64,000 nt of DNA from Sphingobium estronivorans (lineage in GTDB: Bacteria > Pseudomonadota > Alphaproteobacteria > Sphingomonadales > Sphingomonadaceae). The translations under genes were made by a program, and so were the position numbers. The notes under the pieces were generated by a model. That model saw nothing but the letters and a program-made list of their open reading frames with translations. It had not been told where the DNA came from and searched no databases. How positions within the stretch are numbered: the first letter of the stretch is position 1; every line of letters starts with the position of its first letter. The stretch lies in assembly GCF_008692605.1 (NCBI RefSeq), contig NZ_LFCT01000022.1, forward strand, positions 39,062-103,061. Reading direction: 5' to 3'. Shown in pieces: positions 35,692 to 44,286 of this stretch.

Positions 35692-36903
35692 ATGGCAACA
35701 GTCGTTCCGATCGATCCGGCGACGGATCAATGGTCCGTTCCCCTCGGGCATCACAGCCGCGGCATTCTCATGCTGAACCTCGAACGCCTGCTTGCAGGCA
35801 GGCTGCTCATCCAGGGCAGCAGCGGCGCGGGTAAGAGCCGCACGCTGCGCAAGATCATCGAGGAGAGTTTCGATTTCACGACCATCGTCCTGGTCGATCC
35901 CGAAGGGGAGTTCGGCAATCTCGCCGCGCATATCGGCGCGACGTCGCTCCGCGCTTGCGAGCTGACCGGCGATGGCCTGACGGCGGCGGCCGCCCGTGCC
36001 CGCCAGCATCGGCTGTCGCTCCATGTCGACCTTACCGATCTCGATCCCGACCAGCGGATCATCAAGGCGGCGGCGCTGTTCGCCGGGCTGATCGGCGCGC
36101 CGCGTGAGCATTGGGGCAATACGGTGCTGGTCTGCATCGATGAAGGCCATCTGCTCGCGCCCCATCATGCCGGTTCCGCGCGTGACGCGGAAACCCGGCG
36201 CCTGGGTGTTGCCACCCTCACCGATCTCTGCGCCCGAGGCCGCAAACGCGGTATTGCGCCGATTATCGCGACCCAGCGGCTTGCCAAGCTTTCCTCTTCG
36301 GTCGTCTCCGAGCTGCAGAATTTCCTCGTCGGCCTCAATGTGTTCGACCGGGATATTGCGCGCGCAGCGGACTTGTTGGGCTTCTCGACCAAGGAAGCTG
36401 ACCGGCTGCGCAAGCTCGCACCGGGCGAATTCTATGCCATGGGTCCCGCCATGGCGCCGCTGCCGGTCCTGGCCCATATCGACGCGACCATCACCGAGCA
36501 TCTGGGCGCGACCCCAGCCCTGGTCGCGGCCGCGTCGATCGACAGCGCCGAGGCCGAAAAGCTGCTCGACTTGACAGCCTTGCGGGAAGTCGGCGCCGGC
36601 CAGCGCGACACGGCACTTACCATGAAGGGCATCCGCGCGCTTGACGCCTTCCTTCTCGATCCGGACGCCGCGCAGGCCGCCTCGATCATCGCCGCGCTCA
36701 AACGCATTGCGCCCAACGCGACGACCGCGGACGATCTGGCCGGTCATCTTGGCCATAGCCGCGAGGCCGTGGACAAGGCGCTCGACCTCCTCTCCGCCCT
36801 GGCGGCGGTCGACACCATGCCGCGCGGTGAGGATCGTATCGCCCGGCTCCATGCGCGCCTGCGCGCGAAGATCAGCGATATGCCGGTGGTGGGGCTCGCA
36901 TGA
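35692..36903 (+). CDS. HerA/VirB4-like DUF87 ATPase
   Basis: About 403 residues with a HerA-type ATPase core. Walker A is GSSGAGKS at 42-49 and Walker B is VLVCIDEGHLL at about 145-155, then RKRGIAPIIATQRLAKLSSS as the sensor region. This is the family of hexameric DNA-translocating ATPases (HerA, FtsK-like). ATG 35692 has AAGGAG eight bases upstream. The C-terminal 100 residues look like a small winged-helix (TTADDLAGHLGHSREAVDKALDLL). It overlaps the Myb-like gene by ATGA. It could move DNA with that DNA-binding partner; this is inference from coupling. Confidence 0.8.
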   Translation: MATVVPIDPATDQWSVPLGHHSRGILMLNLERLLAGRLLIQGSSGAGKSRTLRKIIEESFDFTTIVLVDPEGEFGNLAAHIGATSLRACELTGDGLTAAAARARQHRLSLHVDLTDLDPDQRIIKAAALFAGLIGAPREHWGNTVLVCIDEGHLLAPHHAGSARDAETRRLGVATLTDLCARGRKRGIAPIIATQRLAKLSSSVVSELQNFLVGLNVFDRDIARAADLLGFSTKEADRLRKLAPGEFYAMGPAMAPLPVLAHIDATITEHLGATPALVAAASIDSAEAEKLLDLTALREVGAGQRDTALTMKGIRALDAFLLDPDAAQAASIIAALKRIAPNATTADDLAGHLGHSREAVDKALDLLSALAAVDTMPRGEDRIARLHARLRAKISDMPVVGLA

Positions 36904-38135
36904 AACCCCTCGATCTCGATGCCGATCTGGTCGAATTGAGCCCGGTCGTCCTTAGCTCGCATGCGTCCATCCCGTTGCGCGAAATGGCCTATCGTGCCGA
37001 CGCCTGGACTCCTGCGGAGACCGATCGCCTGCGCGACCTGTTCGCAAGCGATATGGCACTTGTCGATATCGCCGCCAGTATCGGCCGAAGCCGGGCAGCC
37101 ATTGCCGAGCGGATCTTCCACATGGGTCTGCGGCGCAACTCGCTCCGTCCCTGGACCGAGCTGGACGATGAGGAATTGACGCGTCGCTATGGCGAAAACG
37201 CGACTGCCGCGATCGCGTCGGACCTGGGGCGATCCTGCGCGGCGGTCTATGCCCGTGCGTCGCTCCTGGGCCTTAGCGAAGGCAATCCGCCCCTGTGGAC
37301 CGCCTGGGAGGACGCGCAGCTTGTCGAAGGCTATCGGCGCGGCGTGCCGGTGCGGCAGATCGCCACCCTGATCGGCCGATCGATGGGCGGGGTTTCCAGC
37401 CGGGCCTGCGCGCGCGGTCTGGTGCATGCCAACCAGCCACCGGGCTGGTCGCCAAGCGAAACACGCCGGGCGCTGGAGCTCGGCGAGGCCGGTCATCGCT
37501 ACGCCAGGATCGTCGAGATTCTCGTCTCCGAAGGGTTCCCGTGCCGCAGTTCGCGGAGTTTTGGCCTTGCCGTCCGCAAGCTCGGCTATGGGCGCGGTTG
37601 GGGGCGGCCCTGGACCGCCGAGGAGGATGCGCTCCTCACCCAAGCCTATGCGACGGGCACCAGCCTGACGCCGCTCCGCCAGCAATTGGGCCGGACCGCG
37701 GGATCGCTGCGCCATCGGGCCGAGTATCTCAAGCTTCGTGGCAGCCATGCCATGCGGAACGGCTGGCGTGGCGGGCCAGACTGGACCGAGGCCGAGGAGC
37801 AGCGGCTGCGGGACGAATATGGCAAGATCCCGACGACCAGCCTTGCCGCGAAATTTGGCCGCTCCAAGGCCGCGATCACCTCCCGTGCCAACAGCCTGGG
37901 CCTGGTGCATGGCTATATCCGGCCGTTCAGCGACGAGGAGAACCGGGCGCTCGGCATCGCCTACCGCACTGGCATCTCCATAGCGGATCTCGCCGTCGCG
38001 CTGGACCGAAAAGCGATGTCGGTCAGCAAATATGCGAGCAACCACGGCTATCATTTCGGCCGCCGACCTCGGCGCGCCGTGACGCTCGCGCAGATTCTCG
38101 ACCCCGAGCCGGTGGCCGCCGCGCAGGCGCAATAG
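36900..38135 (+). CDS. Seven-repeat Myb/SANT-like DNA-binding protein
   Basis: A 411-residue protein built of about seven tandem repeats of the three-helix Myb/SANT (GcrA-like) kind, each starting with an aromatic and acidic turn: AWTPAETDRLRDLF, PWTELDDEELTRRY, LWTAWEDAQLVEGY, GWSPSETRRALELG, PWTAEEDALLTQAY, DWTEAEEQRLRDEY and PFSDEENRALGIAY. Repeats are about 50 residues apart and each ends with a helix such as IGRSRAAIAERI or LGRTAGSLRHRA. It should bind a long DNA stretch. Its start overlaps the ATPase gene (ATGA), suggesting a joint complex. It is long for a bacterial protein of this kind. Confidence 0.75.
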   Translation: MKPLDLDADLVELSPVVLSSHASIPLREMAYRADAWTPAETDRLRDLFASDMALVDIAASIGRSRAAIAERIFHMGLRRNSLRPWTELDDEELTRRYGENATAAIASDLGRSCAAVYARASLLGLSEGNPPLWTAWEDAQLVEGYRRGVPVRQIATLIGRSMGGVSSRACARGLVHANQPPGWSPSETRRALELGEAGHRYARIVEILVSEGFPCRSSRSFGLAVRKLGYGRGWGRPWTAEEDALLTQAYATGTSLTPLRQQLGRTAGSLRHRAEYLKLRGSHAMRNGWRGGPDWTEAEEQRLRDEYGKIPTTSLAAKFGRSKAAITSRANSLGLVHGYIRPFSDEENRALGIAYRTGISIADLAVALDRKAMSVSKYASNHGYHFGRRPRRAVTLAQILDPEPVAAAQAQ

Positions 38136-38202
38136 CCCTGATCATCCCAACCGAACTTCATGCACCGCTTGCCGCCGGTCCGGCGGGCGGATGGAGGCGC
38201 CC

Positions 38203-39006
38203 ATGTCCGCCACGGACCGTCACATCAAGACTATCCAGAAGCTGTTCAACGATCATCGGCAGCATCACGATATCCATTCGCTCTTTTCCGACTGCATGGA
38301 GATGGCGGCGCTCAGCATTGCCAATGCCGTCGATCTGCGGTCCTACGACGATCGCGAGGCCCGATATCTGGACATCGCCGGGCGATACGACCGGCGGACC
38401 ATCGAGATGTTCCCCAAAGTGCTTGCCGAGGTGACCCTCGCGCTCGAAGCCGAACCGTGCGATATTCTGGGCGAGGTCTTCTCCGGCCTTGAAATCCACA
38501 ACAAATATCGGGGCCAGTTCTTCACGCCCTATCCCGTGTGCCAACTCATGGCGCAGGTGACCGGTGGTGACCGGGCGTCACTCGAACCGCTCATCGCGAA
38601 GAAGGGCTTCGTGACGGCGGTGGAACCGGCCTGCGGCGCCGGTGCCATGATCATCGCTCTGAGCCAGGCCATGCGCGAGGCCGGGATCAACTATCAACAG
38701 CATTTGCATGTGACCGCCATCGATATCGACCCGCGCGCCGTGCACATGGCCTTTATCCAATTCTCGCTGCTCCATATCCCCGCCTGCGTGGTCCTGGGAG
38801 ACTCCCTTGCCGGCACCACGCGGGACCGCTGGTTCACGCCCGCCCACATCCTGGGCGGATGGTCGCGCAAACTGGCACGGCGCCGCGAGTCCGAACCCGC
38901 CGCACATTTTCCTGTCCAATCCATCCCGGCCGAGAGCCAGCCGACTTGCCAGGGGCCGCCTCCGGCTTTGCCCCCGCGTCGGGGCGAACAGCTATCCCTC
39001 TTCTGA
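38203..39006 (+). CDS. N6-methylase-fold protein lacking NPPY
   Basis: About 267 residues related to type I N6-adenine methylases (LGEVFSGLEIHNKYRGQFFT and VEPACGAGAMIIALSQAM for AdoMet binding, then TAIDIDPRAVHMAF). The catalytic (N/D)PPY motif is not visible where it would be expected after GDSLAG, where the sequence reads TTRDRWFTPAHILGGW. So DNA methylation activity is doubtful; AdoMet binding is likely. This short form is common on alphaproteobacterial plasmids. I start at ATG 38203 after GGAGG; ATG 38191 is possible. The C-terminal tail is unstructured, ending GEQLSLF, a possible clamp-binding-like motif. Confidence 0.75.
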   Translation: MSATDRHIKTIQKLFNDHRQHHDIHSLFSDCMEMAALSIANAVDLRSYDDREARYLDIAGRYDRRTIEMFPKVLAEVTLALEAEPCDILGEVFSGLEIHNKYRGQFFTPYPVCQLMAQVTGGDRASLEPLIAKKGFVTAVEPACGAGAMIIALSQAMREAGINYQQHLHVTAIDIDPRAVHMAFIQFSLLHIPACVVLGDSLAGTTRDRWFTPAHILGGWSRKLARRRESEPAAHFPVQSIPAESQPTCQGPPPALPPRRGEQLSLF

Positions 39007-39082
39007 TCGCCGCGAACCGCGGTTCAAGGCAGGGCGGCCAGACGAGGCCTGCCCGACTGGGCCAAGCATAAGGAGTTCCATT

Positions 39083-39346
39083 GTGTCACCATCGATTTCT
39101 GTCGGCGGCCGCGTGCCCTATGTCGCGCGCTTCACCCGCCTCCATTTCCGCCTTTGGGGGCCTTACGGCATCACGGCCTATCCGACCGGATTTCACGACT
39201 GGCCCGAGCATCTCTCTGCGCCGGTATGGATGCCCGAGGCCCGGATCATAACCGGGGCGGGCGCTGTGAAAGTGCCGCTTGGCGACTGCGCGACGCTCGA
39301 TGACGCCATCGCGGCCTGTTGGTCCCATTTCGCTTCGCTGCACTGA
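39083..39346 (+). CDS. Small conserved protein, 87 residues
   Basis: Starts at GTG 39083 with AAGGAG eight to nine bases upstream. The longer frame before it is a shadow of the methylase gene. The product is aromatic-rich (RFTRLHFRLWGPYGITAYP) and ends with CATLDDAIAACWSHFASLH. Family not known. It probably belongs to the HerA/Myb/methylase unit. Confidence 0.6.
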   Translation: MSPSISVGGRVPYVARFTRLHFRLWGPYGITAYPTGFHDWPEHLSAPVWMPEARIITGAGAVKVPLGDCATLDDAIAACWSHFASLH

Positions 39347-39382
39347 TCAACGTGCATGGACCCACAACGGAGAAAGCCGACC

Positions 39383-39401
39383 GAGAGAGGAAAGGGGGTG
39401 G
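39383..39401 (+). promoter_or_regulatory. Purine-tract element 8
   Basis: GAGAGAGGAAAGGGGGTGG, 41 bases before the PAPS-reductase-like gene. Confidence 0.5.
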
Positions 39402-39442
39402 TGATCGGGTGAGAAGCAACCTGTGAAAGCCCGGAGCCATTC

Positions 39443-40408
39443 ATGATCGACCTCTCTCTCCCCTCCGGGGAGTCCACCCGCACGGTCGATTTCATTCTCA
39501 ATGCCGCGCCGCCGCCCGTGGTCCTCGCTTACGGTGTCGGCGTCGATAGCACCGCCATGCTGGTTGAACTGGAATCCTGCGGTGAGCCGCCTGACCTCGT
39601 GCTGACCGCGGACACAGGCGTCGAGAAGCCGGAAACCTATGCCTATCAGGCCATGATGCGCCAATGGCTCGCGGCGCGCGGTATTCCTTATGAAACCGTC
39701 CGCTACCGGCCCAAGCGGTTCAAGCATTTTCCGGCCTATTATTCGTTGCTGGAAAATGTCCTCACCAACGCCACGCTCCCCAGCATCAGTCTCGGACGCC
39801 ATTCATGCAGTTTGAAATGGAAGGTGGCGCCACAGGACAAGTTCCTGGCTGAATGGAAACCGGCGCAAGACGCGTGGGCGCGCGGCCAGAAGGTCATCCG
39901 CCTGATCGGTTACGACGCCTCGCCGGCCGACACGCGCCGCCATGCCCATGCTTCGACCATCGAGAGCGATCTCTACCAGTGCCGCTATCCGCTTCGCGAA
40001 TGGGGCTGGGACCGGGATCGCTGCATCGCGCGGATCACCGCCGCCGGACTCCCGGTGCCGCCCAAGTCCAGCTGCTGGATATGCGGGGCGATGCGTCCCG
40101 ATGAGGTCCGGGCGCTCCCAACCTGGTGTCTGCGCCTCATCATCCTGGTCGAGGCGCGCGCCGCGCCGCGGCTTCGCACGGTCGAAGGGCTTTGGCGCAA
40201 ATCGACCCGAACACGCCCAGGCAGGATGACGGACTTCATCCGTGCCGAGGAACTGCTGCCCGAGGCCGAGATCGAGGCTATCGCGCGCGACGCACCTGTC
40301 GATTTGATCCGCTTTCAGGATGTGGCCGCCCTGGTGCCGCTGCCGGAGCGCCCAACGATGGAAGATTGGCTCAACCACTTCAACGCTGGTCTCAAGGAGG
40401 CGGCATGA
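39443..40408 (+). CDS. PAPS reductase-like (PP-loop) protein
   Basis: A 321-residue PP-loop ATP pyrophosphatase-fold protein of the phosphoadenosine phosphosulphate reductase/DndC-like class. The loop is AYGVGVDSTAMLVEL (about residues 30-44), then LTADTGVEKPETYAY. Cysteines that may bind a cluster or nucleophile sulphur are in RHSCSLKWK and SSCWICGAMR. Proteins of this family on mobile elements are often linked to DNA or nucleotide modification rather than to sulphate assimilation, and no cys genes are nearby. It overlaps the DUF3768 gene by ATGA. Substrate unknown. Confidence 0.7.
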   Translation: MIDLSLPSGESTRTVDFILNAAPPPVVLAYGVGVDSTAMLVELESCGEPPDLVLTADTGVEKPETYAYQAMMRQWLAARGIPYETVRYRPKRFKHFPAYYSLLENVLTNATLPSISLGRHSCSLKWKVAPQDKFLAEWKPAQDAWARGQKVIRLIGYDASPADTRRHAHASTIESDLYQCRYPLREWGWDRDRCIARITAAGLPVPPKSSCWICGAMRPDEVRALPTWCLRLIILVEARAAPRLRTVEGLWRKSTRTRPGRMTDFIRAEELLPEAEIEAIARDAPVDLIRFQDVAALVPLPERPTMEDWLNHFNAGLKEAA

Positions 40409-40764
40409 CAACGACCACACATACCGTTGAACGCATTGGAGAGCTCAACGACCGCGCCCGCCATGGGCTGGACCGCACAGCGAAGCGGGTCGTCACGCGC
40501 ACCTGTCTTATGACAATTGCCGGGTCTGAATCGGATGTCGCCCTATTTGTCGCGCAGGCACGAATTATTCAGGCACTGCGGCAGTGGGAGCCGCCCGTGG
40601 GCGATCGATCCGAGCGGGATCTTGGCTATTTCGAGCTCGATGGACACCGGCTCATGTTCAAATGCGACTATTATGCGCCAGGCCTTGAATGGGGCTCGGA
40701 AAATCCCGCCGACCCCGACCGGACGATCCGCGTCATCACCGTGATGCTGCCCAGCGATTACTGA
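40405..40764 (+). CDS. DUF3768 family protein
   Basis: A 119-residue protein with the DUF3768 signature: IGELNDRARHG at the N-terminus, RDLGYFELDGHRLMFKCDYY in the middle and TIRVITVMLPSDY at the end. AAGGAGG precedes the ATG, which overlaps the preceding stop. The family is small, found on plasmids and phages, and of unknown role. Confidence 0.8.
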   Translation: MTTTTHTVERIGELNDRARHGLDRTAKRVVTRTCLMTIAGSESDVALFVAQARIIQALRQWEPPVGDRSERDLGYFELDGHRLMFKCDYYAPGLEWGSENPADPDRTIRVITVMLPSDY

Positions 40765-40793
40765 TCGCTCCAAACTTCCCATCTCCCGAAGCC

Positions 40794-40813
40794 GGGAAAG
40801 GGAAGGGGGAGCG
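40794..40813 (+). promoter_or_regulatory. Purine-tract element 9
   Basis: GGGAAAGGGAAGGGGGAGCG, 30 bases before the next gene. It is preceded by the short hairpin CCCG/CGGG at 40785-40796. Confidence 0.55.
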
Positions 40814-40843
40814 TGGCGCTGTTCACTGCCAATGGAGGAAGTC

Positions 40844-41362
40844 ATGTCCGACATCATCGACCTGGGCGGCGCACCAGCCAATGAAGATTGCGCCCAGCTC
40901 GGCCACACGCCCGATTTCGACCGCCTGAACCGGCTGGAAGTCGCGACCTATCGCGCCGCGCTCATCGCGCGTTTCGGACCGCCCCCTGCGGGCTGTGAAC
41001 TCGTGTCGCTCACCAACCGGCATGATTTCGGCGTCTATCGCACCCTGGGCCTCAAGGTCGATGCCGGGGCCGCCCGCAGGGACAAGGCGGTGGCGGCCTA
41101 TGAAGAGGTCGTCCAGAATGGGTTGGAAAGCTGGATCGAGGCCGGCTTCGTGTCGCCCGCTCGTTATCGCGATGGCGAACTGCCGGCTGTCGAGCGTGAC
41201 AGAATTGATGACATCGTGACCGCTGTGCTGATCAGCACGCGTCCGCACCCCGACGGCAACTTTCCAATTCCCGCATTCGAAATCCTTCACCGCAATCTCA
41301 TGGCTGCCTATCCGCGCAGCGTCGAGGCCGCGAACCGTACGATCAGCGGGATTGCCGCGTGA
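40844..41362 (+). CDS. Hypothetical protein, 172 residues
   Basis: Starts at ATG with GGAGGAA upstream. It has LGGAPANEDCAQLGHTPDF at the N-terminus, then a helical part (EVATYRAALIARFGPPP) and ends VEAANRTISGIAA. No family known. It may be co-transcribed with the next small gene. Confidence 0.6.
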   Translation: MSDIIDLGGAPANEDCAQLGHTPDFDRLNRLEVATYRAALIARFGPPPAGCELVSLTNRHDFGVYRTLGLKVDAGAARRDKAVAAYEEVVQNGLESWIEAGFVSPARYRDGELPAVERDRIDDIVTAVLISTRPHPDGNFPIPAFEILHRNLMAAYPRSVEAANRTISGIAA

Positions 41363-41465
41363 CGGCGCTGCAACGGGGTTCGACCGATAATCGACGATGC
41401 TCCGACTCGCAGCTTTAGCCCAATCAGGCTGCAGTCCAGATAGCAACCACGCAAGGAAGATCGTC

Positions 41466-41681
41466 ATGACTTTGGCGAGATTTCACCCGCAGGCGTGGGT
41501 GAACGATTATGCGATCTCTGTTGCTCCAGAAGGCGAGACGGAATGGGACATTGGTGAAGTGGCGCCCAATTTTATCTCGGACACATATGAAACGGACGAG
41601 TTCCGTGACCATCCCAATGCACCCCAATGGGTGCAGAACTGGAATGGACTATTTTACATCGAGATACTTTACGAAAACTGA
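41466..41681 (+). CDS. Small conserved protein, 71 residues
   Basis: ATG 41466 has AAGGAAG ten bases upstream. The product (ARFHPQAWVNDYAISVAPEG, then NAPQWVQNWNGLFYIEILYEN, positions about 51-71) is acidic and aromatic-rich. Similar small proteins of the same make-up occur on alphaproteobacterial plasmids, role unknown. Confidence 0.55.
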   Translation: MTLARFHPQAWVNDYAISVAPEGETEWDIGEVAPNFISDTYETDEFRDHPNAPQWVQNWNGLFYIEILYEN

Positions 41682-41983
41682 TTCAATCGACCGCCGATAC
41701 GACGCACTCGAACCGCACGGTGACCGATCGCGCTATAAGAGTTGTTCTGGCGATTTCGTCGAACCCGTGCACATGATCCGCATCGTGCACCGAATGTTTG
41801 TCCACGACGACTGAACGTTCCGTCCATCCGTCCGGCCCGAGGCCGAAGAGGGGAGGGGGGATGATAGGATGGTTCCAGGGTTGTCGAAGAAACGAGCAAC
41901 GCGCCGTCCGCGCAAGTTCCGAGGCCAAGAACCAAGGTAATATCGCCGCCTTCTCGGCGGCTCCAGTCCTGTCGGAGGGAAAT
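41682..41983. other. Intergenic region with hairpin and purine element 10
   Basis: About 300 bases. It has no credible gene. A hairpin CGGCC/GGCCG (41831-41843) is followed at once by the purine tract GAAGAGGGGAGGGGGGATG (41843-41861), which is 122 bases before the next start, further than the other members. Confidence 0.5.
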
Positions 41984-42472
41984 ATGCTGCAACTCATGGA
42001 TGTTGCGAGCGGACCCGCTCGTATCGACGATGTCTTGGCACTATTACGTGCAATGGGTGTCCAGCAATTGGACTATTCGCTGAGCGGCGGGGGAGATTCA
42101 GGCGAAGCCTCAATCGCTTCGATAATATGGCAGGACCAGCGCAACGATCTACAACTACCGAAAATACCCGTTGCAATTGGCCGGGCATGTACGGCAATCA
42201 CGCTCAACGTCTTTCTGGAAGAATTCGCGTCCAATGTCCCAGATGGTGACTGGGTGAATAATGAAGGCGGCTATGGGACGGTGACCTTCCTTCCATTCGA
42301 GGATGGCGGCAGCTTCTACGATGACATGACGTATCGTGCAGACGGCGATTACGGCGATGAAGATGACAATGACTGGTCCGACGACATCGATGTCTGCACG
42401 ACTACTGATGACGAGGGAGAAAAGCTGCCGACCCTCGGGGCAGTGATCAACTTCGGAGAGGTGCTGTCATGA
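41984..42472 (+). CDS. Acidic hypothetical protein (DUF6878-like), 162 residues
   Basis: ATG 41984 with GGAGG four to eight bases upstream. A YSLSGGGDSGEASI motif near residue 33-46 resembles the GxGDSGxI signature of DUF6878. The C-terminal third is extremely acidic (DGDYGDEDDNDWSDDID). It overlaps the PcfJ gene by ATGA, so the two are coupled. Function unknown; DUF6878 naming is tentative. Confidence 0.55.
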   Translation: MLQLMDVASGPARIDDVLALLRAMGVQQLDYSLSGGGDSGEASIASIIWQDQRNDLQLPKIPVAIGRACTAITLNVFLEEFASNVPDGDWVNNEGGYGTVTFLPFEDGGSFYDDMTYRADGDYGDEDDNDWSDDIDVCTTTDDEGEKLPTLGAVINFGEVLS

Positions 42473-44265
42473 CCGCCGCCGCGACCCCCTTCTCCGAACT
42501 TATGACAAAGGCCCATCGCGATATCAAAACCAGCTTCCCCATGATCGCTGACGAAGATCGTTCCATAACCGATCTATGGGCAACCATCATGGCTTTGAGC
42601 GATTGCCGCTTCGAAATCATCTGCCACGACAATGATGTCGCAGGCCGTCTTGTCTGTGAACCTGCCGCCACTGAATTTCCGATGGCAATCCAGTTGATCG
42701 ATCACTATTCAGAGGTCATTAGCCGACCGCTGCAAGCCGCGAACGCCAGGTTGACGCTGTTCCTTGACCGCTGGGTCAATAGTAACGGCTTTTTGATCAT
42801 CATCACCCGCCTGATTGAGCGCGGCGCCAGTCATCAATCGATCAACGACATGGCGCAGCGCCTCGCCGTGGCCATAAATGACCTTGAAGAGCAGCTGAGG
42901 ACACTGGCTATCCGCCATTTCAATGCGGTTACCCTCCGGGATCTCGGTTTCCAATTTCGATACGGCTCCGCTGGTCTCAATTCTGTCGCATATTGGGCAT
43001 TGGCGCCTGATCTGGTGGGTAACCCGGTCCGATCGACCGTCATCGGTCGCCGCCGGCAGGCCATCGAACTGTATGGCGGGATTTCTCTGGCGCTTCTCGA
43101 TCCTGAAATTACCACGATCATCGATGAGGGACTTCCGCTGAGCAGCAGGTTGGCGGAGCATCTTTCCCTGAGCGGGCCTCAATTGCGCAAGTTGCTGAAC
43201 GCTCGAACAGGGGCGGGGGTGATTGAAGCGGGCACCGATCTGCGATCCGTGGTCGACCTCCTGATCTTGCATGAAGTTCCTCTTCATGAGTGGCCGGAGG
43301 GCGAAGAATGGAATTTAGATAGATGGCGGTCGGCACCGGCGGGCAGCCTCTTCCGGCCCGATTATATTGGCGACAAGGCCGAGAACCGGGATGCCATGGC
43401 CGCGCTGCGTGAAGATCTGCTGGTTCCCATCGCCGTTAGCCGAGCGCAGGTGGCAAACCTTTTCGATCTCCGCAGCGTCTGCAATTTCGCTCAGTCTGTC
43501 ACCGTGCCACTCTCAGTGTCTCGTGACGCATACGGTCGCGATTTTCTTCGGGCGCTTCGCAACGCCGTGATCGGACCGAGGAAGGTCAAGTCGTTTCACG
43601 AGGCTGTCGAGAGATGGCATCGGCGGGCGGCGACGCTTGCGGCTGTTCGTCATGAGCGACGGACGGAAAGGCCAGGATGGCCTGCGCTTTGTCCTGACTG
43701 GATGGCCGCCGACGGGCGCCACAGCATTGTACCCCTCACCAGCGCAGACGAATTGGTCGTCGAAGGCAATGCGCTGAACCATTGCGTCGGCGGCTATTAT
43801 GCCTTGTGCCGCAGTGGCGGGACCCAGATCCTTTCGGTTCGCGAGGAGGGCAGACGGGTTGCGACCCTGGAGTTGCTGATCACTGGAGCAGCGGCATCGG
43901 GGTTCAACATCACCGTTGGCCAGTTCAAGGCTCATCATAACGGGAAGCCATCGCCGCAGCTCCATTATGTCGTCCGTGACTTCCTCGAAGCGCTCCGCGA
44001 CCGCCGGCATCCCATCGCGCATGCCGATCTTAGCGCGTATCGGAAAGAAATGCAGCGCAGCGGCGACCATATATGGTCCCGTGACGCGCTCTCGCTCGAT
44101 CATGCGCGTCAGGTTTGGCCCCTCTATCAGCCATTATTGCCGAGGCCGGTACCGGCGACATTTGACGAATGGGCAGTCCGTACCGGACTGGAAGCGGCGT
44201 TCGACCAGATGATCCGTCATATCGCCAAATGCACGACCGATCCGAACGGCCAGCTTTTGGTGTAG
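42469..44265 (+). CDS. PcfJ domain-containing protein
   Basis: A 598-residue protein. The C-terminal third has the PcfJ signature: DELVVEGNALNHCVGGYYALCRSG (His-Cys motif), then ILSVREEGRRVATLEL and GQFKAHHNGKPSPQ. PcfJ was named for an Enterococcus plasmid gene; its action is unknown, although the domain is spread on plasmids and phages. The N-terminal two thirds are helical without a known domain. It is coupled to the acidic DUF6878-like protein, which may act as its partner. Confidence 0.8.
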   Translation: MTAAATPFSELMTKAHRDIKTSFPMIADEDRSITDLWATIMALSDCRFEIICHDNDVAGRLVCEPAATEFPMAIQLIDHYSEVISRPLQAANARLTLFLDRWVNSNGFLIIITRLIERGASHQSINDMAQRLAVAINDLEEQLRTLAIRHFNAVTLRDLGFQFRYGSAGLNSVAYWALAPDLVGNPVRSTVIGRRRQAIELYGGISLALLDPEITTIIDEGLPLSSRLAEHLSLSGPQLRKLLNARTGAGVIEAGTDLRSVVDLLILHEVPLHEWPEGEEWNLDRWRSAPAGSLFRPDYIGDKAENRDAMAALREDLLVPIAVSRAQVANLFDLRSVCNFAQSVTVPLSVSRDAYGRDFLRALRNAVIGPRKVKSFHEAVERWHRRAATLAAVRHERRTERPGWPALCPDWMAADGRHSIVPLTSADELVVEGNALNHCVGGYYALCRSGGTQILSVREEGRRVATLELLITGAAASGFNITVGQFKAHHNGKPSPQLHYVVRDFLEALRDRRHPIAHADLSAYRKEMQRSGDHIWSRDALSLDHARQVWPLYQPLLPRPVPATFDEWAVRTGLEAAFDQMIRHIAKCTTDPNGQLLV

Positions 44266-44286
44266 GCGATAGGGTAGGAGAGAGGG

